Origin: Caballeronia terrestris
Lineage (GTDB): Bacteria > Pseudomonadota > Gammaproteobacteria > Burkholderiales > Burkholderiaceae
Assembly (NCBI RefSeq): GCF_001544515.1
Contig: NZ_FCOL02000008.1
Coordinates: 1 to 64,000 of the forward strand
DNA length: 64,000 nt
Direction: 5' to 3'
A program made the translations under genes and the position numbers. The notes below the pieces were generated by a model. That model was not told the origin of the DNA, made no database searches, and saw nothing but the letters and a program-made list of their open reading frames with translations. Of the stretch, positions 42,854 through 50,528 are shown in pieces; position 1 is the first letter of the stretch, and every line of letters begins with the position of its first letter.

Positions 42854-44034
42854 GACGCCTTGCCCTCCGGCGCCTTAGCGTCCTTTTTGGCGACGCGCAC
42901 CGCCGTACCGTCGATGATCGAATCGGGCGGATTCAGGATCACGCGCTCATCGCCGGTCAGGCCCGACACGATCGACACCCGCGTGCCGTAATCGGTGCCG
43001 AGCACAACCGGCAGGAGCTTCACGCGGCCGTTCGCATCGACGGTCGCGGCGCGCACGCCGTCGGGGCGGAAGAGCAGCGCGTTGCCCGGCAGCATCAGCC
43101 CGGGATTCGCGCTCGTGAGCTTGAAGCGAACCTGCGCGTACGCGCCCGCGAGCAGTTCGCCGCCGGGGTTTTTCACCTGCACCTCGACGCGCATCGTGCG
43201 CGCGACCGGATCGACGGCGCCCGCCGTGCGCACCACCGTGCCTTCGAACTTGCGATCGCCCTGCTCCGTCAGCAGCAGTTCGGCGGGCAAGCCGACCCGC
43301 ACGAGCCGCGCATACGCCTGCGGCACGTCGACGAACACGCGCAACGTCGTCGGGTCCTGGATGTGGAACAGCTCGCGCCCGGCCGAGGCGCTGCCCGCAT
43401 CGATCAACTGGCCGACATCGGTATTGCGCGCCGTGACGACGCCGTCGAACGGCGCGTAGATCTTCTGGAACGACACGAGCTGCGTGAGCCGCGACACATT
43501 CGCCTGCGACGCGTTGAGCGCCGCCTGCTTCGCGAGCATGTCGCCGTTCTTTTCGTCGGTCTCCTGGCGCGAGACGGAGTTGTTCTTCTGCATCTGCGCC
43601 CAGCGATCCGCCGTCGTCTTCGCGAGCAGGTAATTCGCGCGCGCGGTCTGTTCGTCGGCGCGGGCCTGGCGGAGCTGATCGTTGATTTCGGGCGCATCGA
43701 TTTCGGCGAGCAATTGCCCCTTCTTCACATGCTCGCCGATATCCACTGTCCAGCGCTTCAGATAACCGTTCGTGCGCGCGAAGATCGGCGCATCGGAGAA
43801 CGCGCGGATGTCGCCCGCGAGGATCAGGTCCTGCGTGGCCTTCATGCGCGTCGGTGCGATCACTTCGACGGTCTGCACGCTATAGCGATCGACATCGCGC
43901 TCCAGCTCGGCATGCGCCGAACGCCGCGACACGATGCCCTGCACGATTAGCGCGAGCACGACCACCACCGCGAGCACGAGCCATAGCCTGTTGCGTCGCG
44001 GTTGAATCGGCCGTTGCGGTCCCTGCTCTTCCAT
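42850..44034 (-). CDS. RND efflux periplasmic adaptor (HlyD/AcrA-type membrane fusion protein)
   Basis: A 394-residue adaptor. One N-terminal membrane helix (LWLVLAVVVVLALIVQGI), a lipoyl-like domain (GYLKRWTVDIGEHVKKGQLL and IYAPFDGVVTARNTDVGQLI), a coiled-coil hairpin (about 120-185) and beta-barrel regions are seen. It bridges permease and outer membrane channel in the periplasm. It lies between the two in one operon, 36 bp after the permease stop and overlapping the channel gene by 4 bases. Confidence 0.95.
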   Translation of the reverse strand: MEEQGPQRPIQPRRNRLWLVLAVVVVLALIVQGIVSRRSAHAELERDVDRYSVQTVEVIAPTRMKATQDLILAGDIRAFSDAPIFARTNGYLKRWTVDIGEHVKKGQLLAEIDAPEINDQLRQARADEQTARANYLLAKTTADRWAQMQKNNSVSRQETDEKNGDMLAKQAALNASQANVSRLTQLVSFQKIYAPFDGVVTARNTDVGQLIDAGSASAGRELFHIQDPTTLRVFVDVPQAYARLVRVGLPAELLLTEQGDRKFEGTVVRTAGAVDPVARTMRVEVQVKNPGGELLAGAYAQVRFKLTSANPGLMLPGNALLFRPDGVRAATVDANGRVKLLPVVLGTDYGTRVSIVSGLTGDERVILNPPDSIIDGTAVRVAKKDAKAPEGKAS

Positions 44035-44070
44035 TTACGCTCCGAATAATTCTGCCTGCTGCTATTGAGG

Positions 44071-47000
44071 CTATTGCGGCGCGGGTGCGCCCGCGTCCGT
44101 CTTCTTTGCGCGCGCTTCGAGCCGCGTGTAGATCATCGAAAACACGACCGGCACGAAGAACAGCGTCGCGAGCGTGCCGACCATCAGCCCGCCGATCACC
44201 GCGCGTCCGAGCGGCGCGTTCTGCTCTCCGCCTTCGCCGAGGCCGATCGCCATCGGCACCATACCGATCATCATCGCGAGCGCGGTCATCAGCACCGGGC
44301 GAAAGCGCGTGAAGCCCGCTTCGAGCGCCGAGCGCACCGCGTCGCCGTGCTCCTGCAACGCGCTGCGCGCGAAGCTCACGACGAGAATGCTGTTCGCCGT
44401 CGCGATGCCGATACACATGATCGCGCCGGTGAGCGCGGGAATCGAGAGCGTGGTGTGCGTAAGGAACAGCATCCAGACGATGCCCGCGAGCGCGCCCGGC
44501 AGCGCCGTGATGATGATGAACGGATCGAGCCACGACTGGAAGTTCACGACGATCAGCAGATACACCAGCACGACCGCGAGGATCAGTCCAAACGCGAGGC
44601 CGTTGAACGACGAGTTCATCGTCTCGACCTGGCCACGGATGCTGATCGACGAGCCCTTCGGCAACTGGCCGCGCGCTTCGTCGATGATGCGCAACACGTC
44701 GTCCGACACCGCGCCCAGGTCGCGCCGCTCGGTGGTCGCGTAGAGGTTGATGCTCGTCTGCGCGTTGTAGTGGTACACGACCGCTTCGCGCGAGCCGCGC
44801 GAAAGCTGCGCGAGCGAGCCGAGCAGGTTCGTGCGGCCGGTCGACGACGTCACCGGAATGTTCGCCACCGATTGCAGCGAATCCATGTCGTATTGCGGCG
44901 CCGACGTGATCACGTTGTAGCTCACGCCGTTGGCCGGATTGAGCCAGAAGGTCGGCGTCGTCTGCTGGCTGCCGGAGAGCGTGATCAGCAGATTGTTCGC
45001 CACATCGCGCTGCGTGAAGCCCGCTTGCAGCGCCTTCGTGCGATCCACTTCGACGTTGATCGTCGGCAGGTCGGACGGCTGCTGGATGCGCGCATCGACG
45101 AGCCCCGGCACGCCGCGTATCTTCGCGAGCAGGCGGTTCGCGAACGCGCGGTTGCCCTGCACGTCGCGCCCCACGATCTCGATGTCGATCGGCGCGGGCA
45201 CGCCGAAGTTCAGGATCTGGCTCACGATGTCGGCCGGCAGGAACGAGAACGCGACACCCGGAAACTCAGCGGGCAGCTTCTGCCGCAACTCGTGGATGTA
45301 ATCGGCGGTCGGCTTGTGGTCTTCGCTCAAGCTGATGAGCACGTCGGCATCGGCGGAACTGATCGTGCCCGTGTTGCTGTACGAGAGGTTGATGCCCGAC
45401 ACCGGCAGGCCGATGTTGTCGATGATCGAATGCACTTCGTTCTTCGGGATCAACTGGCGCACGCGCTGGTCGACGCGATCGGTCAGCGCCGCCGTCTCCT
45501 CGATGCGCGTGCCGGTGCGCGTGCGCAAGTGCATCGCGATGACGCCGGCATCGACGGACGGGAAGAAATCGCGTCCGAGGAACGGCGCGAGCCCGAGCGA
45601 AAGCAGGCAGCACAACAGGAAGATGAGCGCGAAGCGGCCCGGGTGCTTCAGTTGCGCTTCGAGAAAGCCGCGATAGCGATGACGCACCGACTCGAAACGC
45701 CTTTCGAAGCCGAGATGGATGCGCACGAACGGATTTTTCGAGCCCTTCATGCCCTCGACGTCGCCGCCCATGTGCTCGTGGTTGCGCAGCAGGTATTTGG
45801 CAAGCGTCGGCACCAGCGTGCGCGAGAAGAAGTACGACGCGAGCATCGCGAACACGACCGCTTCGGCGAGCGGCACGAAGAGGTAATGCGCGACGCCCGT
45901 CAGCAGGAACATCGGAATGAACACGATGCAGATGGCAAGCGTCGAGACGAGCGTCGGCACGGCGATCTGCTGCGCGCCGTCGAGAATCGCCTGCTCCAGT
46001 TCCTTCCCCTGCTCCAGATTCTGGCTGATGTTTTCAATGGCGACGGTCGCATCGTCGACGAGGATACCCACCGCGAGCGCGAGGCCGCCGAGCGTCATGA
46101 TGTTGATCGTCTGGCCGATCGCGGAGAGCATCACGATCGACGTGAGCATGGAAAGCGGGATCGAGATCGCGATGATGAGCGTCGCGCGCCAGCTCCCGAG
46201 AAAGAGCAGCACCATCAGCGCGGTCAGGCCGGCCGCGATCACCGCTTCGCGCAGCACGCCCGACACCGACGCCCGCACGAAGAGCGACTGGTCCGCGACC
46301 GGCTCGATTTTGAGCGACTCGGGTACGAGGCCCTTCAGCGTCGGCAGGAGCGCCTTCACGCGCGAGACGATGTCGAGCGTCGACGCGTTGCCGCTCTTGT
46401 TGATCGTGAGCAGCGATGCGCGCGTGCCGTCGAGGCGCACGATGTTCGTCTGCGGCTGAAAACCGTCGCGCACGTGCGCCACGTCCTTGATGTAGATCGT
46501 GCCGTTCGGGCCAGTGCGGATCGGGATGTCGTTGAGCCCTTCGATCGAGTTCGGGCTCGCGTTCAGGCCCACCGAATATTCGGTCGGACCGATCTTGGTC
46601 GTGCCGGTCGGCAGGATCAGGTTCTGCGCGCTGATCGCGTTGACGACGTCGGTCGGCGCGAGGTTTTTCGCCTGGAGCTTGCGCGAGTCGATGTCGACCA
46701 TGATCTGGCGCTGCTTGCCGCCGTATGGCAGCGGCACGGAAGCGCCCTGCACGGTCGCGAGCTGCGTCTTGAGGAAGCTGTTGCCGAAGTCGTAGAGCTG
46801 CTGCTCGGTGAGCTCCATCGACGAAAGCGCGAGCCGCAGGATCGGCACCGTCGACGCGTTGTAGCGCAGGATGTTCGGCGGCGTGATGCCGGGCGGCAGC
46901 GCGCGGAGCTGCGTCTGCGAGAGCGCCGTGATTTCCGCGATCGCTTCATCGACGTTCGCGTTCGGCTGGAAAAAGATGCGGATCACCGCGATGCCCGGCA

Positions 47001-47256
47001 GCGACTCAGATTCGATGTGTTCGATATCGTTCACCGCCACCGAGAGCCCGCGCTCGTAGTTGAGCGTGATGCGCCGTTCCATCTGGTCGGGCGGCAGGCC
47101 GTTGTACGACCAGATCACGGAGACGACGGGGATGTCGATGTTCGGAAAGATGTCGGTCGGTGTGCGCGCGATCACGAGCGGACCGATGATCAGCAACAGC
47201 AGCGACAGAACGATAAACGTGTACGGGCGCCGGAGCGCGAGTCTGACGATCCACAT
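44071..47256 (-). CDS. RND efflux inner-membrane permease (AcrB/HAE-1-like)
   Basis: A 1061-residue, twelve-helix proton-driven exporter. Helix 1 and porter start: TDIFPNIDIPVVSVIWSYNG. The proton-relay aspartates are in GILVDDATVAIENI (helix 4). The duplicated architecture has a second half starting near HPGRFALIFLLCCLL. It resembles MdtB/C- or BpeF-like HAE1 pumps that expel drugs or lipophilic compounds. First gene of a three-gene operon; no dedicated regulator is adjacent. Upstream lie an AT-rich stretch and a hairpin that ends the preceding transcript. Confidence 0.96.
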   Translation of the reverse strand: MWIVRLALRRPYTFIVLSLLLLIIGPLVIARTPTDIFPNIDIPVVSVIWSYNGLPPDQMERRITLNYERGLSVAVNDIEHIESESLPGIAVIRIFFQPNANVDEAIAEITALSQTQLRALPPGITPPNILRYNASTVPILRLALSSMELTEQQLYDFGNSFLKTQLATVQGASVPLPYGGKQRQIMVDIDSRKLQAKNLAPTDVVNAISAQNLILPTGTTKIGPTEYSVGLNASPNSIEGLNDIPIRTGPNGTIYIKDVAHVRDGFQPQTNIVRLDGTRASLLTINKSGNASTLDIVSRVKALLPTLKGLVPESLKIEPVADQSLFVRASVSGVLREAVIAAGLTALMVLLFLGSWRATLIIAISIPLSMLTSIVMLSAIGQTINIMTLGGLALAVGILVDDATVAIENISQNLEQGKELEQAILDGAQQIAVPTLVSTLAICIVFIPMFLLTGVAHYLFVPLAEAVVFAMLASYFFSRTLVPTLAKYLLRNHEHMGGDVEGMKGSKNPFVRIHLGFERRFESVRHRYRGFLEAQLKHPGRFALIFLLCCLLSLGLAPFLGRDFFPSVDAGVIAMHLRTRTGTRIEETAALTDRVDQRVRQLIPKNEVHSIIDNIGLPVSGINLSYSNTGTISSADADVLISLSEDHKPTADYIHELRQKLPAEFPGVAFSFLPADIVSQILNFGVPAPIDIEIVGRDVQGNRAFANRLLAKIRGVPGLVDARIQQPSDLPTINVEVDRTKALQAGFTQRDVANNLLITLSGSQQTTPTFWLNPANGVSYNVITSAPQYDMDSLQSVANIPVTSSTGRTNLLGSLAQLSRGSREAVVYHYNAQTSINLYATTERRDLGAVSDDVLRIIDEARGQLPKGSSISIRGQVETMNSSFNGLAFGLILAVVLVYLLIVVNFQSWLDPFIIITALPGALAGIVWMLFLTHTTLSIPALTGAIMCIGIATANSILVVSFARSALQEHGDAVRSALEAGFTRFRPVLMTALAMMIGMVPMAIGLGEGGEQNAPLGRAVIGGLMVGTLATLFFVPVVFSMIYTRLEARAKKTDAGAPAPQ

Positions 47257-47337
47257 CGATTTCGCTTGCCCGTATGTTTTCCGTGTCTGACGGTTATTGG
47301 ATTTTCAACGCTCTATAACATGACACAAAAGAAGCTT

Positions 47338-47375
47338 ACAAAACAAATCGCGCAAACGCTTGCGAGCGTTTGCGC
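47338..47375 (-). terminator. Terminator between the unknown lipoprotein gene and the RND operon
   Basis: A perfect 11-bp stem (GCGCAAACGCT, 47350-47360, with 47365-47375; TGCG loop) is followed on the minus strand by GATTTGTTTTGT. The RND operon therefore needs its own promoter in the 80 bp that follow. Confidence 0.72.
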
Positions 47376-47433
47376 GCGCGATTTCCGCTGAGGAATTAAT
47401 TCAAAATATTACGGGGCGTTTCTTTCGATCACG

Positions 47434-48504
47434 CTAGTTCGCGGGAATCGTCACGATCGGCGCCTTCGAATCCTGCGTGACTTCCGCGAGCGCCATCAGG
47501 TTCTGCACGACCGTGAACGCGTACTTCGAATCGAAATCGCTGCGCTCGATCCAGTACTCGGACTGCCCGTACAGTATGTTCACGTAGGCATCGGGCGGCG
47601 CCTTCTTGCCCGTGCTGACGATGATCGTCGGACGCGTCTCCCCGCCGATCAGTCTGATGGTCGGCTGCGTCGAGCCGCTTTTGACCTGCTCGTCCGGCAC
47701 GTTCACCTGTGCGCCCAGGTCCGTCAGGATGCCGAGCACCGAGCGCGTGACCATCGGAATGTGGTCGCCGCGCTGCGCGGACTGCCCGTAGACGATCTCG
47801 TAGGTCTTCGTTTTTGGCGAGAGCTTCAGGAGCTTGCGCACGCTCGCGAGATCGGCGGTGGTTTCCTTCGATGCACCGCTGGAAGTCGCGCCGATCGTGA
47901 TGAACACCCGGCCGACGTGCTTCTCGTCGCGCGATTCGATGTTCAGCTCGCCCGCCATTTGCAGCCGCCTCAGCACGCGCAGGAGCTGGAAGAACTCCGG
48001 CGCGCCCGAACTGTTCGGGCCGCCGAGCGCGGTGCCGTTCTGCAACCCGCCGATCGACTGCGCGGTGATGCGCAAGAGCAGATCGATCGGCATGCCGCTT
48101 TCGGCGAGCGGCATCACGAGTGTCGGCGCTAGCGGACGGATATAGGCGCTCGCGTAGGCTTCGCCTGTCGTCGGGGTGAAGGTGAAGGTCGGGTGGTTCG
48201 AGTAGGACACGGCGCCCGTCGCCAGCGCGTAGTTCGGCTGCGAGCCGGAACCGGCGTTGAGCGTCGCGCCGGTGGTGGCATCGAAGGTATAGGCCGCGAT
48301 GATCTGGCTCACGGTCAGGAACGCGGGGGAATCCGCGAACCTCAATCCGATGATGGCTGCAAGAATCTCACGCTTCTTGGCGTCGCCGAGGGCGCGCGCG
48401 TAATCGACCTGATCGGCCTTCAGCCGGTTGGGTCCGATCATCGAGCATCCCGCTGAAAGGCACGCCAGGCCGAGCACCGCTATCGAAATTGCCTTCCTTG
48501 TCAT
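47434..48504 (-). CDS. Predicted lipoprotein of unknown function
   Basis: A 356-residue exported protein with lipobox LSAGC (C20) after a short basic, hydrophobic leader. The mature part has an alpha/beta look (FADSPAFLTVSQIIAAYTFD, MPIDLLLRITAQSIGGLQNG, FFQLLRVLRRLQMAGELNIE, ENRxxK-like basic turns) and two similar segments, YEIVYGQSAQRGDHIPM and VNILYGQSEYWIERS. That may be a weak internal repeat. I recognise no named family. It is monocistronic between a terminator and an empty 340-bp region. Confidence 0.72.
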   Translation of the reverse strand: MTRKAISIAVLGLACLSAGCSMIGPNRLKADQVDYARALGDAKKREILAAIIGLRFADSPAFLTVSQIIAAYTFDATTGATLNAGSGSQPNYALATGAVSYSNHPTFTFTPTTGEAYASAYIRPLAPTLVMPLAESGMPIDLLLRITAQSIGGLQNGTALGGPNSSGAPEFFQLLRVLRRLQMAGELNIESRDEKHVGRVFITIGATSSGASKETTADLASVRKLLKLSPKTKTYEIVYGQSAQRGDHIPMVTRSVLGILTDLGAQVNVPDEQVKSGSTQPTIRLIGGETRPTIIVSTGKKAPPDAYVNILYGQSEYWIERSDFDSKYAFTVVQNLMALAEVTQDSKAPIVTIPAN

Positions 48505-48843
48505 AGCCCTTGTGAGTCTGGATCAGTCGGTCAGGCGGACAGGAAGCCCGCCGCGTCGGGGCGGGGGTCGCAAATTTCATACCTTTGTTGATGTTTTGTT
48601 GCGGGAGAACGGCGGTTTTGGTCGCCCGTCGACGTTCGCGGGTTCTCGTGGAGTGATCGGCGGTGGTCGTTTGAGGGGCCCACTGGCGTCTGCGGCGCTT
48701 TTGCCGGGAGCCGACTACCAAAGGCCGGTTGTCCGGGCCATTGCCGTTCGCCACGCGTGCTGATCGCGCATCCGGCTCGGGAATCTGCGGACGAACGTCC
48801 TCCCGCGCTCACCTCGGGCGCGCTTCGACTACTTCGCCTGACT
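48505..48843. other. Intergenic region upstream of the unknown lipoprotein gene
   Basis: 339 bp without a supportable gene. The part next to 48505 (TTTCATACCTTTGTTGATGT near 48575-48600) is AT-rich and likely holds the minus-strand promoter. Nothing else stands out. Confidence 0.45.
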
Positions 48844-49053
48844 TCAGTTTGTCGCGCCGGGCGCCTGCGCTGCGTCGCCCTTAGCCGGAGCCTGCCGGTC
48901 CCTGATGTACCGGCTCGCGTCCGCGTGCTGGGCGACGAGCGTATCGAGGCGATCGGAGGCGAAACGCGGGCCGTCGTCGCGCGCGAAGGCGGGAGCGGCG
49001 AACGAGGACGCAAAGGTCAGCAACGACGCGGTCAGAAGCAGTTTCTTCATCAT
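48844..49053 (-). CDS. Small secreted protein, unknown
   Basis: A 69-residue protein with a textbook signal peptide (KKLLLTASLLTFASSFAAP, cleavage after AFA). The mature part of about 45 residues begins RDDGPRFASDRLDTLVAQH and ends in an Ala/Pro-rich tail. GGAGCGA precedes the tandem ATG-ATG start. No family recognised. Confidence 0.65.
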   Translation of the reverse strand: MMKKLLLTASLLTFASSFAAPAFARDDGPRFASDRLDTLVAQHADASRYIRDRQAPAKGDAAQAPGATN

Positions 49054-49363
49054 TCGCTCCATAGGTCACGCAGACACGGAGACACCGGACGACCAGGAGG
49101 CGCAAACGCGCCCCAAGGTCTATTTGATCCCGCCCTCGCCACGCCGTTCAACCACAAACCGGCCCGTCGTGATGCGGACCGCACAAACGCGCGCAAGTCG
49201 AGGCGGACGCTGCGCCCTCGCCTTCTTCCGACGATCTCCAGCTAAAACCGCACCGTCGTGCGTCGCGACCTTGAATCGCGCCACGACATTACCTATGCCT
49301 TACAAAAGACCGATGAAAGACCGATGAGAGACCGCACCCTGCACTCATATGGAGACAGCCGAA
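49054..49363. other. Upstream region of the DUF2235 gene with 11-bp direct repeats
   Basis: 310 bp. A sigma-70-like pair TTGAAT (49271-49276), 17-bp spacer, TATGCC (49294-49299) is followed by three GACCG-headed units at exact 11-bp spacing (49308, 49319, 49330; GACCGATGAAA, GACCGATGAGA, GACCGCACCCT). These would lie in the 5' leader. No gene is seen. Confidence 0.4.
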
Positions 49364-50407
49364 ATGAACTTCGCGATTTTCTTCGACGGCACCTGGAACG
49401 AACCCAACGACCGCACCAATGCCTGGCTTCTGTTCCAGAAGACGCCGGTGACCGCGCAGCAGAAAACGTGCTACGTGCAAGGCGTCGGCACGCAGGGACA
49501 GGGCCTCTTCGCGCTCGCGGACAAGTTGCTCGGCGGCGCATTCGGCGACGGCCTCTCCGACAACATCAAGTCCGCCTACGCGTGGCTTTGCGAGCAATAC
49601 GAGGACGGCGGGCGCATCTATATCTTCGGCTTCAGCCGCGGCGCCTATTCCGCGCGCAGCCTGGCCGGCCTCATCCGCAAGTGCGGGCTGATACGCGACG
49701 CGGGCAAGGAATCGGTCGCCGAGGCGTACAAGCTCTATCGCGACCGTGACCTCGGTCCGAACGACGACCAGATCGTCGAGTACCGCCGCCGGCATTCGCG
49801 CGAAGTGAGTATCGAGTACGTCGGCGTGTGGGATACGGTCGGCGAACTGGGGATTCCGCTCGGCGGCCTGACGATTCCAGGCTTTTCCAGCTACTACGCG
49901 TTTCACGACACGACGCTCTCCAGCACGACAAAAGCCGCCTTCCACGCGCTGGCGGCGAACGAATACCGCTCGCTCTACAAGCCGACGCTCTGGACGCCCG
50001 GCGCCAACCCGCGCGGAGACTTGCCGCTGGAGCAGCGCTGGTTCGCGGGCGCGCATGCGAACGTCGGCGGCGGCTACGTCACGCCGCCGCGCAACCCCGA
50101 AGACCTGCTGCCGCTGATCCCGGCCGAGTGGCTGCGCCAGAAAGCGGAGGAATGCGGGCTCGAAACCGACGGCCCGGTCGATATCCCCGCTTCGGCGTAT
50201 ACATCGCCGCTCGTCGATTCCTATGCCGAATTCACCGAGCACCACCCCTTCCTCCAGCAAGTCTGCAACCGGGAGGCGCGCGCGGCGGGCGGCGCGCTGA
50301 ACGAAACGATCGACCAGAGCCTCCTGATGCGCTTCGACGACCCCGCTTTCCTCGCCGATTTCGGCGAATATCGCGAACAGTTAAGGGCGTTGCCGCTGGG
50401 GAAGTAA
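49364..50407 (+). CDS. DUF2235 family alpha/beta hydrolase (Tle1-like)
   Basis: A 347-residue DUF2235 protein. The start NFAIFFDGTWNEPND, the nucleophile elbow GFSRG (S91), VEYVGVWDTVGE-type strand (IEYVGVWDTVGELG) and WFAGAHANVGGGY with the catalytic His are family hallmarks. Related Tle1 proteins are type VI secretion phospholipases, but this is a standalone hydrolase domain with no vgrG, PAAR or immunity lipoprotein gene nearby and no signal peptide. GGAG lies 8 bases before ATG 49364; an ATG five codons earlier is part of that site. A membrane protein gene follows after 121 bp. Confidence 0.88.
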   Translation: MNFAIFFDGTWNEPNDRTNAWLLFQKTPVTAQQKTCYVQGVGTQGQGLFALADKLLGGAFGDGLSDNIKSAYAWLCEQYEDGGRIYIFGFSRGAYSARSLAGLIRKCGLIRDAGKESVAEAYKLYRDRDLGPNDDQIVEYRRRHSREVSIEYVGVWDTVGELGIPLGGLTIPGFSSYYAFHDTTLSSTTKAAFHALAANEYRSLYKPTLWTPGANPRGDLPLEQRWFAGAHANVGGGYVTPPRNPEDLLPLIPAEWLRQKAEECGLETDGPVDIPASAYTSPLVDSYAEFTEHHPFLQQVCNREARAAGGALNETIDQSLLMRFDDPAFLADFGEYREQLRALPLGK

Positions 50408-50472
50408 GACAGACCGCATTTCTGTGCGATCGCACGCATACGGTCCGACGAATCGCCGCCTAAAATCGATTT

Positions 50473-50486
50473 AGCAAACGTTTGCT
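50473..50486. promoter_or_regulatory. LacI/PurR-like palindrome before the duplicated-domain membrane gene
   Basis: AGCAAACGTTTGCT is a perfect 14-bp dyad with a central CpG, matching the core of PurR/LacI-family sites. TAAAAT (50461-50466) just upstream could be a -10 element, which would place the operator at the transcription start. A second dyad, GTGCGATCGCAC, lies at 50424-50435. Confidence 0.5.
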
Positions 50487-50528
50487 GACACACGAACCGG
50501 GCCTGAATCGACAGCGGGGGTGACTGGC

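Noticed and set aside
44065..47391. A very long open frame (over 1100 codons) on the plus strand opposite the RND permease gene
   Set aside because: Its translation is almost entirely Arg/His/Asp-rich with no family signature, the usual antisense artefact of a high-GC gene; the minus strand encodes an unmistakable RND permease.
49364..50407. Full type VI secretion effector locus
   Set aside because: No vgrG, PAAR, hcp or adaptor gene is in the window; only the hydrolase domain family is shared with Tle1 effectors.
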